Part shown: piece by piece, positions 1-8,734 of the stretch
How the letters are laid out: every line of letters begins with the position of its first letter
Numbering within the stretch: the stretch's first letter is position 1
NCBI GenBank assembly: GCA_027018975.1
Contig: JALUXN010000250.1
Span: forward strand, 1-9,044
From: Mariprofundaceae bacterium
Lineage (GTDB): Bacteria; Pseudomonadota; Zetaproteobacteria; Mariprofundales; Mariprofundaceae
Direction of reading: 5' to 3'
DNA: 9,044 nt
Made by a program: the position numbers and the translations under genes
Notes under the pieces: generated by a model
What the model was told of the DNA's origin: nothing
The model's input: only the letters and a program-made list of their open reading frames with translations
Database searches by the model: none

Positions 1-1779
1 GGCGTGAGTCTGATGACCGTCTGGCAGAGCGAGCTGGCACAGAATGAAGCGCTCTATGCGGCGATGAAGCAGGTGGCGGCCGATGACACCTTTGCCGAAC
101 TGACCGAGGAGCAGCAGCAGGTGGTGCGCCACGCGCTGCGCGACTTCCGCCTCTCCGGTGCGGAGCTGAGCGGCGATGCGCGCGAGCGTTACAAAGCGAT
201 CATGCTGAAGAGCTCCGAACTCTCAACCCGCTTCAGCCAACATGTGCTCGACGCCACCCGCGCCTTTTCGCTCCATTTAACGACACCGGAGGAGGTCGCC
301 GGTCTGCCCGAATCGGTGCTCGCCGCCGCCAAACAGCGGGCGGAAGCCGCCGATAAAGATGGCTGGCTGATCACCCTCGATGCTCCCGCATACATCCCCT
401 TCATGCAGTTTGCCGAGAACCGCGCCCTGCGCGAGCAGTGTTACCGCGCCTATGTCACCCGCGCCAGCAGTGGCGAGTTGGACAACACGCCGCTGATCGA
501 TGAGCTGCTCGCCCTGCGCCAAGAGGCGGCAGCGCTGCTCGACTTCCCCGACTACGCCAGCTACTCGCTGGCCACCAAGATGGCCGGACGGGTGGATGAG
601 GTGACCGACTTTTTGCGCGAGCTGGCCGCCAAATCGAAGCCGATGGCCGAGGCGGAGGTGGCCGAGCTGCGTCAGTTCGCCGCCGATGAACTGGGGCTGG
701 ATGATCTGCAAGCGTGGGACATCGCCTTCGCCTCCGAAAAGCTGCGCGTGAAAACCTATGCCATTTCGCAGGAGGAGCTGAAACCTTACTTCCCGGAGAC
801 GGCGGTGATCGGCGGCCTCTTCGCGCTGGTCGAGAAGCTCTACGGCATCACCATCCGCGAACGGGAGGATGTGCCGAAGTGGCATGCCGATGTGCGCTAT
901 TTTGAGATCTGGGAGGGAGAGGCGCAGATCGCCGCCTTCTATCTCGATCCGTATGCCCGCGCCCACAAGCGCGGCGGCGCGTGGATGGATGAGTGCATCA
1001 CCCGCTGGCGGCGGCCGGATGGTCAGCTGCAGTTGCCCGTCGCCTATCTGGTCTGCAATTTCGATGCGCCGATCGGCGATCGCCCCGCCCTCTGGACGCA
1101 CGATGAGGTGACCACCCTCTTCCACGAGTTCGGCCACGGTCTGCACCATATGTTGACCGAGGTGTGCGAGCTGAGTGTCTCCGGCATCCGCGGCGTGCCG
1201 TGGGATGCGGTCGAGCTGCCGAGCCAGTTTATGGAGAATTTCTGCTGGGAGCGCGCAGTCGTCGATCTCTTCGCCCGCCACTATGAGAGCGGCGAAGCGC
1301 TGCCCGATGCGCTGTTTGAGCGCATGCTGGCAGCCAAAAACTTCCAGTCCGGCCTGCAGATGCTGCGCCAGATCGAGTTCGCCCTCTTCGATATGCGCCT
1401 GCACAGCGACTACGACCCGGCCACTCGCGATGTGCAGGGACTGCTCGATGCCGTACGCCGCGAAGTGGCCGTCTTGACGCCGCCGGATTTCAACCGCTTC
1501 CAGAACAGCTTCTCCCACATCTTCGCCGGCGGCTACGCGGCGGGCTACTTCTCCTACAAATGGGCAGAACTGCTCTCCGCCGACGCCTTCGCCGCCTTCG
1601 AGGAGGAGGGCATCTTGAACCGCGACACCGCCGCCCGTTTCCGCCACACCCTGCTCAGCATCGGCGGCAGCCGCGACCTGATGCAAGCCTACGAATCCTT
1701 CCGCGGCCGCAAACCCACCGTTGACGCCCTACTACGCCACAGCGGACTGCTCGACACCCCAACAACGCAATCCAAATAG
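1..1779 (+). CDS. prlC: Oligopeptidase A, M3 family zinc metallopeptidase (5' truncated by window edge)
   Basis: This is a cytoplasmic thimet-type zinc oligopeptidase that degrades short peptides, including cleaved signal peptides. The frame is open to base 1. A GTG at position 4 is not a credible start: the protein begins at a point matching about residue 90 of the ~680-residue E. coli enzyme, so the N-terminal helical part lies outside the window. Counting that GTG as residue 1, the HEFGH zinc motif is at 374-378 (ligands H374 and H378, catalytic E375). The third ligand is E404 in VELPSQFMEN. The conserved substrate-side segment SHIFAGGYAAGY is at 504-515, and the usual C-terminal FRGRKP is present. 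Long stretches such as HEFGHGLHHMLT and SGIRGVPWDAVELPSQ match PrlC nearly exactly, which favours PrlC over the related dipeptidyl carboxypeptidase Dcp. No frameshift or internal stop is seen. The stop codon overlaps the acs ribosome binding site, so the two genes are probably co-transcribed. Confidence 0.95.
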   Translation, partial: GVSLMTVWQSELAQNEALYAAMKQVAADDTFAELTEEQQQVVRHALRDFRLSGAELSGDARERYKAIMLKSSELSTRFSQHVLDATRAFSLHLTTPEEVAGLPESVLAAAKQRAEAADKDGWLITLDAPAYIPFMQFAENRALREQCYRAYVTRASSGELDNTPLIDELLALRQEAAALLDFPDYASYSLATKMAGRVDEVTDFLRELAAKSKPMAEAEVAELRQFAADELGLDDLQAWDIAFASEKLRVKTYAISQEELKPYFPETAVIGGLFALVEKLYGITIREREDVPKWHADVRYFEIWEGEAQIAAFYLDPYARAHKRGGAWMDECITRWRRPDGQLQLPVAYLVCNFDAPIGDRPALWTHDEVTTLFHEFGHGLHHMLTEVCELSVSGIRGVPWDAVELPSQFMENFCWERAVVDLFARHYESGEALPDALFERMLAAKNFQSGLQMLRQIEFALFDMRLHSDYDPATRDVQGLLDAVRREVAVLTPPDFNRFQNSFSHIFAGGYAAGYFSYKWAELLSADAFAAFEEEGILNRDTAARFRHTLLSIGGSRDLMQAYESFRGRKPTVDALLRHSGLLDTPTTQSK

Positions 1780-1783
1780 GAGG
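1778..1783 (+). promoter_or_regulatory. Ribosome binding site of acs, overlapping the prlC stop
   Basis: A perfect AGGAGG lies five bases before the acs ATG. Its first two bases are the last two of the prlC TAG stop codon. Ribosomes finishing prlC therefore end on the acs initiation site, which suggests translational coupling. The position also fixes the acs start at 1789. Confidence 0.85.
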
Positions 1784-1788
1784 ATCCC

Positions 1789-3732
<1,944 letters not shown>

Positions 3733-3770
3733 TAGACCGGAGCGGTTGATGCGTATCTGGATGATCGCGT

Positions 3771-3797
3771 CATCCCCGAGCGGCTCTATCGGGGAGC
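3771..3797. repeat. GC-rich hairpin repeat, copy 1
   Basis: This lies in the 105-base spacer between acs and the DUF748 gene. TCCCCGA (3773-3779) and TCGGGGA (3789-3795) form a perfect 7-bp stem around a 9-base loop. A second copy at 8591-8617 matches it at 24 of 27 positions, loop included, so this is a dispersed repeat rather than a one-off hairpin. No T-run follows the stem, so it is not a standard intrinsic terminator, though it could stabilise or pause the acs transcript. The rest of the spacer (3733-3837) shows no convincing promoter. Confidence 0.6.
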
Positions 3798-3837
3798 TGA
3801 TCTGACTGGTATCCACCCCCTACGCCACCTGACCGGC

Positions 3838-6780
3838 ATGCGCCCGGCCGCCCGCTGGTATCTGGCTGCAGCAGTCGGCATGATCCTGCTGGCTGGCGCC
3901 CTCTTCCTCTCCATGCAGATGCAGGCACAACAGCAGGCGCAGCGTGCCATTCAGGCGTGGGGAGCGCGCGCCGGCATCGCAATCGGCAGCATCCACTACC
4001 AACTGCTGCACAATGGCCTGACCCTGCGAGATCTGCGCATGGTGCAGGGGGGCGACCTGCTGCGCATCGATCAGATGCGCCTATCAGCCGATCCGCAACA
4101 GTTCGGCGGCGATACCCCTCACTTCGGCGCGCTGGAGATCAACGGCCTGCATATCGAGCTGCACCACCTGGATCAGTGGCCGCAAAACCCGCCCTTCCGC
4201 CAACTATGGGAGGCAACCAGCAATTTGAAGATCCGCAACGGATCGCTAACCCTGCATCTACACAACACTAAGCAGCCGGCGTGGCAGATCGATCAAATAA
4301 CACTGCAACAACAGGCCTATGGCTCCGGCCGCGACCTGCACGCCACACTGCGCACGGCAGCCGGCAGGGTGAGATTGCATATCACCCGCAGCACCGAAGG
4401 CAGCCAGATCAAATGGCAGGGCAAGACAAGCTGGCAACATCTACGTGCTGCCACGCTCGCCACCGCAATCGGGCTACAGCCACGCCACGGCACACTCGAT
4501 GGAGCGCTCGACTGGCTCTACTACCAGCATCGCGCGACAACAAACAGTCCCGCCACGACAACCGCCCTCCCCCCGCTCCTCCCTCCGCTGACGCTGCAGG
4601 GCACACTGCTGCTGCACGACCACAGCAACCAGCAACCCGGCCGCCACCGCCTGCAGTGGCAAGCGCAACGCATCATCACACCAGCGCCCCAGCCGACAGC
4701 GCAGTGGCAGCTACAACTGGCCGCCCACGACTGGCCGCTCGCCCCCTGGCGCGATGCCCTACCCATGATCGCCGGTCGCCGGCTCCTCACCGGACTCTTC
4801 AGCGGCCAAGTGAGCGCCGCGCAACAGCATGGCACATGGCACGCCAGCAGCGCCAAAGGGCAGCTACAGGATGTAACACTCGCCGGCACCAACGAGAAGC
4901 AGCAGCCGGCCTGGTACTGGCGTGACATTCGCTATCAACAGGCCAGCTTCGAGCAACGCAAGCGTCGCCTGCACTTGGCTCGCGTCACACTCACCGATTC
5001 CCGTATCGCCCTGCAGTTACAGCCGCCCGGCGACCCGCGCTCTGCTCAACCGATAGCACCCACGCAACCGTGGCAGCTCAATATCGACCAGATCGACAAC
5101 CACAACATGATGCTGGCGCTGGCCACGCACTACGGACAGCTGCGCATCACCGCACTCGATGGCAGCGGCCGCTATCCAGCCGGCCAACCGCTCTCCTTCC
5201 AACTGCAGCACAGCAGCACTGCGGCAGAGCAGCCTGCACCAGCGTGGCGTCTAAAGGGGCAGATCGCGCGCCCCGACGCGGCCAGCTCAGCAACAAAACA
5301 GCGCCCTGCCACCCGTATCTATCTCCACAGCAAGAGGCTGCCGCTGCTGCGCCTACGTCCGCTGTTGCCGGTGCACCATCAGGAGAACCCCGTCAACATC
5401 AGCGGCACAGCCGATATCGATACGCTGCTCACTCTCGATCAACACGCACAGGACAAAGAGAACAAAGCAGATCAGACAATACCAAGCAATCGCTGGCATC
5501 TGATGGGGCATGCCGAACTACGCCAGCTGCAGATCAGCCATGCAGGCAGCTATTGGCAAGCCGACCGCCTGCGGCTCGACTTCGATTCGCGCAGCAGCAA
5601 TGCCCCCCATATCCGCAAACTGATCGCCAGCGACTGGCGCTATGTGATGCCGATGCTCCCCCTCTCTGCCGACCCAGAGGCCAACCGGCAACAGGCCGAC
5701 TCGCCGCTCTGGTGGATCGAACTGCTACGCAGCAGCAGGCTCCATATCGATCAACTGCAACTGCAGCGGGGCAGCTTTTTCATGGGTAATCAATCGGTGC
5801 GCTGGGGCGATCAACTGGAGATCACGCTGAACCACCTCTCCCCCCAGCAGCCGGGCGCGCTCACCATCGGCGGCCGGATCGGCGACGGCGCGCTGCATCT
5901 GGATGGACAGTGGAACCCCTATCCGCGTCCCGCGCAGTGGCTGGGGCACGCCACCTTGGAGGCGGCAGACCCCTTCTTCCTACGCCAGTGGCTGCACACA
6001 TCCGGCATGCCTGCGCTACTGCGCGGCCGCATCTTTGCCGACCTGAATATCGAGGCGACCAGCACAACTGCGCCAGAGGCTGCGCATGGACAATTCACAT
6101 TCCGCCTGCTGCAGCCGCTGTTTGAACCGACCCAGCCGGGCAGCGCCACGCTCGCGGAAGGCGCAGAGCAAGCACACGACCCACTGCGTAGCCGCACCGG
6201 CTTCGCTACCCGCCAGCTCAGCCAGCGCCTCACACGCCATCATCACGGCGACGTCATCCTCAAACTGCCGCTACACGACAGCAGTGCCACCCCCCTGCAA
6301 CTTGGTCAACAACTGCTCACACAGGCTCGCAAAGAGGCCGCAGCCAACCATGGCGTCCAAGCAGCAGATGCCAGCGCACATCCGGTAACGCTGGAGACGC
6401 GCATCCGCCTCTTTAACGGCCAGCCGCTGTCGCTGAACGAGCGCATCCGGCTGGCCAAGGTGGCAGCCAAACTGCGCCGTCATCCCCATCTGTTGATCGA
6501 GCTCCAAGCGCACTGGAGCGGTCGCCGGCTCAGCGATGATATTGTGCAGCGCATCCGCCGCAGCCAACAGATGATCGAACGATTCCTGCGCTACAAAAAC
6601 ATTCCGGCCACGCGCATCTATCCGGTCTGGCCGAGCGAGGCGGGACGAGTGGCAGATATCGGCTTTATTGCTTTGTGCTCGCGCGATCCACGCGCACATC
6701 CGCCAACGGCTGGCCGGAAAAGTCACACACCATCACGCGCCAATCAAATTGATCGGGATAACGCGCCCGCAGCGTTGTGA
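3838..6780 (+). CDS. AsmA-like / DUF748 family membrane-anchored envelope protein
   Basis: This is a 980-residue protein with one N-terminal membrane segment (about residues 7-26, after an Arg-containing start) and a large body predicted to be outside the cytoplasm. The first ~100 residues have the AsmA/DUF748 pattern, with LRDLRMVQGGDLLRIDQMRLS followed by FGALEINGLHIELHH. The middle consists of repeating, amphipathic beta-like stretches rich in Gln, His and Leu. The block near 800-815 (HGDVILKLPLHD) and the region 849-935, which runs from VTLETRIRLFNGQPLSLNERIRLAK to RIYPVWPSE, resemble the DUF748 C-terminal part that looks like a degenerate OmpA-type domain. AsmA-like proteins are linked to lipid transport and outer-membrane homeostasis; the role of this one is unknown. 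ATG 3838 is the only ATG, GTG or TTG in frame after the acs stop, but no good ribosome binding site precedes it. From about residue 943 the tail lies opposite cbiD and looks unlike a conserved domain. Confidence 0.8.
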   Translation: MRPAARWYLAAAVGMILLAGALFLSMQMQAQQQAQRAIQAWGARAGIAIGSIHYQLLHNGLTLRDLRMVQGGDLLRIDQMRLSADPQQFGGDTPHFGALEINGLHIELHHLDQWPQNPPFRQLWEATSNLKIRNGSLTLHLHNTKQPAWQIDQITLQQQAYGSGRDLHATLRTAAGRVRLHITRSTEGSQIKWQGKTSWQHLRAATLATAIGLQPRHGTLDGALDWLYYQHRATTNSPATTTALPPLLPPLTLQGTLLLHDHSNQQPGRHRLQWQAQRIITPAPQPTAQWQLQLAAHDWPLAPWRDALPMIAGRRLLTGLFSGQVSAAQQHGTWHASSAKGQLQDVTLAGTNEKQQPAWYWRDIRYQQASFEQRKRRLHLARVTLTDSRIALQLQPPGDPRSAQPIAPTQPWQLNIDQIDNHNMMLALATHYGQLRITALDGSGRYPAGQPLSFQLQHSSTAAEQPAPAWRLKGQIARPDAASSATKQRPATRIYLHSKRLPLLRLRPLLPVHHQENPVNISGTADIDTLLTLDQHAQDKENKADQTIPSNRWHLMGHAELRQLQISHAGSYWQADRLRLDFDSRSSNAPHIRKLIASDWRYVMPMLPLSADPEANRQQADSPLWWIELLRSSRLHIDQLQLQRGSFFMGNQSVRWGDQLEITLNHLSPQQPGALTIGGRIGDGALHLDGQWNPYPRPAQWLGHATLEAADPFFLRQWLHTSGMPALLRGRIFADLNIEATSTTAPEAAHGQFTFRLLQPLFEPTQPGSATLAEGAEQAHDPLRSRTGFATRQLSQRLTRHHHGDVILKLPLHDSSATPLQLGQQLLTQARKEAAANHGVQAADASAHPVTLETRIRLFNGQPLSLNERIRLAKVAAKLRRHPHLLIELQAHWSGRRLSDDIVQRIRRSQQMIERFLRYKNIPATRIYPVWPSEAGRVADIGFIALCSRDPRAHPPTAGRKSHTPSRANQIDRDNAPAAL

Positions 6781-7798
6781 TGGTGCGTCGCGCCAGCGCC
6801 CGATAGAAGGGCGCGCCCAAGCCCAGCGACTCCATCTGTTCGGCAGCGAAACGCGCTGTCTCCGCCTCGCCGATCGCCTGACAAACGGCTTGCGGCGCAC
6901 CACACTCGGCAGCCAGCGCCGCCAATAGGCCGGTATCGACCGCCTTGCGCTTGGCGTGGGTAATAATCTCCCCCTGCGCCATTTTGGTCAGCTTGCCGAC
7001 CATACCGCCGATAATCACCTGCTGAATGCCGACTGAAGCACAGGTATCCAGCGCCGGACCGAGAAAATCGCCCATCTGCACAAAGCAGGCGGGGGCAAGC
7101 TCCGGTAGGGACGCGATAACAAACTTCTCCGTGCGCCCGCCTGTGGTCAACACCACACACTGCTGTCCCTGATTGGCCGCCACCTCAATACCCTGCACCA
7201 CCGAAGCGCGGAATGCCGCCGTAGAGTAGGGGTGGACAATGCCGGTGGTACCGAGGATCGAAATACCGCCGATAATGCCGAGCCGGTCGTTAAGCGTCTT
7301 CTTGGCCATCTCAGCACCACCGGGCACCGAAATCATCACCTCGATCGCATGCTCGCGCAGCAGCGCTGCCGCCACTTCACGGATATTCTCGGCGATATTG
7401 CGGCGCGGCACCGGATTGATCGCCGGTGACCCCACATCCAGACCGAGACCGGGCATGGTGATCCGCCCGACCCCCTCGCCACCGCGGAAGCTGATCGTAT
7501 CGGGGCTACCCGACGTGAGCCGCAAATCCACCGTGATCCGCGCCCCGTCGGTACAGTCGGGATCATCACCGGCATCCTTGATGCAGACCGCATGCGCCAC
7601 GCCCTCAGCCACCGCACCCTCATGCACCGCAAAGCGGACACGGCTACCGTTGGGGAGCAGCGCTTCGACCTCCGCAGGCACCGCGCCGCTAACCAGACCC
7701 AGCGCAGCCGCCCGTGCCGCTGCCGCTGCATTGGCGCCAGTCGTCCACCCTTTGCGCGTGCCGCGCTGGCGCGTCTTCATGCCGGCAACATCCGCCAT
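6665..7798 (-). CDS. cbiD: Cobalt-precorrin-5B (C1)-methyltransferase
   Basis: CbiD uses S-adenosylmethionine to methylate C1 of the corrin ring in the cobalt-early (anaerobic) cobalamin pathway. The 377-residue length is normal for the family. Diagnostic stretches are GTRKGWTTGANAAAAARAA near 13-31, the glycine-rich GGEGVGRITMPGLGLDVGSPAINP at about 107-129, and KKTLNDRLGIIGGISILGTTGI at 166-187. IIGGMVGKLTKMAQGEIITH at about 262-281 is also typical. The start is uncertain. ATG 7798 gives a 22-base overlap with cobA, while ATG 7780 (residue 7) gives an ATGA stop/start overlap. Neither has a strong ribosome binding site, and either would be coupled to cobA translation. It is the last gene of the operon in this window. 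Its final codons (6665-6780) run tail to tail through the end of the DUF748 gene on the other strand. Confidence 0.95.
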   Translation of the reverse strand: MADVAGMKTRQRGTRKGWTTGANAAAAARAAALGLVSGAVPAEVEALLPNGSRVRFAVHEGAVAEGVAHAVCIKDAGDDPDCTDGARITVDLRLTSGSPDTISFRGGEGVGRITMPGLGLDVGSPAINPVPRRNIAENIREVAAALLREHAIEVMISVPGGAEMAKKTLNDRLGIIGGISILGTTGIVHPYSTAAFRASVVQGIEVAANQGQQCVVLTTGGRTEKFVIASLPELAPACFVQMGDFLGPALDTCASVGIQQVIIGGMVGKLTKMAQGEIITHAKRKAVDTGLLAALAAECGAPQAVCQAIGEAETARFAAEQMESLGLGAPFYRALARRTITTLRARYPDQFDWRVMVCDFSGQPLADVRVDRASTKQ

Positions 7799-8532
7799 GC
7801 GCGACGCGCTTCAACCACACCGCCAATGATCACAATCGACGGTGACACCCCCACCAGTTCACCATCCAGCACCTGCTGCAGTGTACCGTAATCCTGTTGT
7901 TCGTCGGCCAGTGTCACACCATGTAGAATCGCCACCGGCGTGGCAACATCCATCCCCGCCTGCACCAGATGGCGCGCAATCTCCGGCAGGTTCCTTGTCC
8001 CCATATAGATCACCAGCACCGGAAACGCGGCCACCAGCGCCTGCCAATCCATGCGCGATTGATCTGTCGCCTCATGGCCGGTGAGAAAGGCCAGCGAGGC
8101 GTTGACGGTGCGATCGGTCACCGGAATCCCGGCCATCGCAGGCGCCGCAATGCCGGCCGTAATGCCGGGAATCACACGAAACGGCACTGCCGCCGCCGCC
8201 AGTGCGCGAATCTCCTCACCACCGCGCCCGAACACAAACGGATCGCCCCCCTTCAACCGCACCACGCGCCGCCCCGCCTTGGCCAACGAGACCAACCGCT
8301 CGCAAATATCCTGCTGACTGGCCGACGGCTTGCCGCCGCGTTTGCCGGCAAAGAGCAGCTCCGCATCGGGGCAAGCCATCGCCAACACCGCCTCCGAGAC
8401 CAGCGCATCATGCACAATCACATCACACGCCCCGATCAACTTGGCCGCCGCCAGTGTCAGCAGGCTGGCATCCCCCGGCCCCGCCCCCACCAACGCCACT
8501 TCACCATGTGCTAACGGGCTGTCTAGCTGCAT
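7777..8532 (-). CDS. cobA: Uroporphyrinogen-III C-methyltransferase (SUMT)
   Basis: This enzyme transfers two methyl groups from S-adenosylmethionine to C2 and C7 of uroporphyrinogen III, giving precorrin-2, the entry to cobalamin and siroheme synthesis. It has 251 residues, so it is a stand-alone SUMT and not the longer CysG fusion. The motifs visible are VGAGPGD at 15-21, VRLKGGDPFVFGRGGEE at 91-107, PGITAG at 122-127 and YMG at 176-178, all standard SAM-binding and tetrapyrrole-site elements. The usual (L/V)THR signature reads VTDR here (138-141), a His-to-Asp change. The position between cbiC and cbiD points to a cobalamin role. The ATG at 8532 is preceded by GGTGA six bases upstream, which lies inside a repeat arm. 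The 3' end overlaps cbiD. Confidence 0.95.
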   Translation of the reverse strand: MQLDSPLAHGEVALVGAGPGDASLLTLAAAKLIGACDVIVHDALVSEAVLAMACPDAELLFAGKRGGKPSASQQDICERLVSLAKAGRRVVRLKGGDPFVFGRGGEEIRALAAAAVPFRVIPGITAGIAAPAMAGIPVTDRTVNASLAFLTGHEATDQSRMDWQALVAAFPVLVIYMGTRNLPEIARHLVQAGMDVATPVAILHGVTLADEQQDYGTLQQVLDGELVGVSPSIVIIGGVVEARRAWRMLPA

Positions 8533-8537
8533 GTTAT

Positions 8538-8565
8538 TTCACCACGAAGGCAGAGAGGCACAAAG
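8538..8565 (+). repeat. 'CCACGAAGGCA' repeat, left inverted arm
   Basis: This arm contains ACCACGAAGGCA and ends in GGCACAAAG. It matches the reverse complement of 8707-8734 at 21 of 28 positions. It starts only five bases upstream of the cobA start codon. Similar CCACGAAGGCACGAAG-type intergenic repeats are, from memory, scattered in many environmental bacterial genomes; that is recollection, not a search result. Confidence 0.65.
8539..8543 (-). promoter_or_regulatory. Probable cobA ribosome binding site within a repeat
   Basis: On the - strand GGTGA is followed by AATAAC and then the cobA ATG. GGTGA matches part of the anti-Shine-Dalgarno partner sequence at normal spacing, though it lacks the stronger AGGAG core. 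It is formed by the outer end of the inverted-repeat arm at 8538-8565. Confidence 0.5.
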
Positions 8566-8590
8566 GAACCTTGCGTAAAAGCAACCACAC

Positions 8591-8617
8591 CATCCCCAAG
8601 CGCCTCTACCGGGGAGC
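8591..8617. repeat. GC-rich hairpin repeat, copy 2
   Basis: This matches the copy at 3771-3797 in 24 of 27 bases. The stem is shortened to TCCCC (8593-8597) with GGGGA (8611-8615), because the inner G-A pair of copy 1 has changed to A and C on the two sides. It lies inside the span bounded by the inverted CCACGAAGGCA arms, in the cbiC-cobA spacer. The rest of that spacer (8566-8590 and 8618-8706) has no credible gene. It holds a T6 run near 8660 and no clear promoter. Confidence 0.55.
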
Positions 8618-8706
8618 CATGACCGCGTGGAGAACCGATAACACTCTGGAATAACGGATTTTTTGTGCAACCACCCAGAAAACTTGCCCGCAACATCTTC
8701 ATCCAT

Positions 8707-8734
8707 CTTTGTGACTTCGTGCCTTTGTGGTTCA
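8707..8734 (-). repeat. 'CCACGAAGGCA' repeat, right inverted arm
   Basis: Read on the - strand, this arm contains ACCACAAAGGCACGAAG and ends in TCACAAAG, in inverted orientation to 8538-8565. Its first three bases on the - strand are TGA, the stop codon of cbiC, so the repeat begins exactly where the coding sequence ends. Confidence 0.65.

Noticed and set aside
277..1686. A 469-codon open frame on the - strand opposite prlC
   Set aside because: It lies entirely opposite a strongly conserved metallopeptidase, has no recognisable motif, and is what GC-rich codon bias produces on the opposite strand. The long - strand frames at 1732-2739 and 2746-3540 opposite acs are rejected for the same reason.
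3773..3795. The hairpin after acs as a rho-independent terminator
   Set aside because: The stem is strong enough, but no T-run follows, and a near-identical copy occurs elsewhere in the window without a terminator context. A repeat is the better reading.
3749..3805. An 18-codon + strand ORF (ATG 3749, TGA 3803-3805) with GGAG six bases upstream, which could be a leader peptide for the DUF748 gene
   Set aside because: Most of its codons come from the dispersed hairpin repeat, the peptide has no regulatory signature, and a short ORF of this kind is expected by chance.
4560..4600. A pyrimidine-rich tract with a C6 run in the DUF748 gene as a possible phase-variation site
   Set aside because: The homopolymer is short and explained by a Pro/Leu-rich coding stretch; there is no sign of slippage or an alternative frame.
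6808..6822. A GGGCGCGCCC palindrome just past the DUF748 stop as a terminator
   Set aside because: It has no T-run on either strand and lies within conserved cbiD coding sequence.
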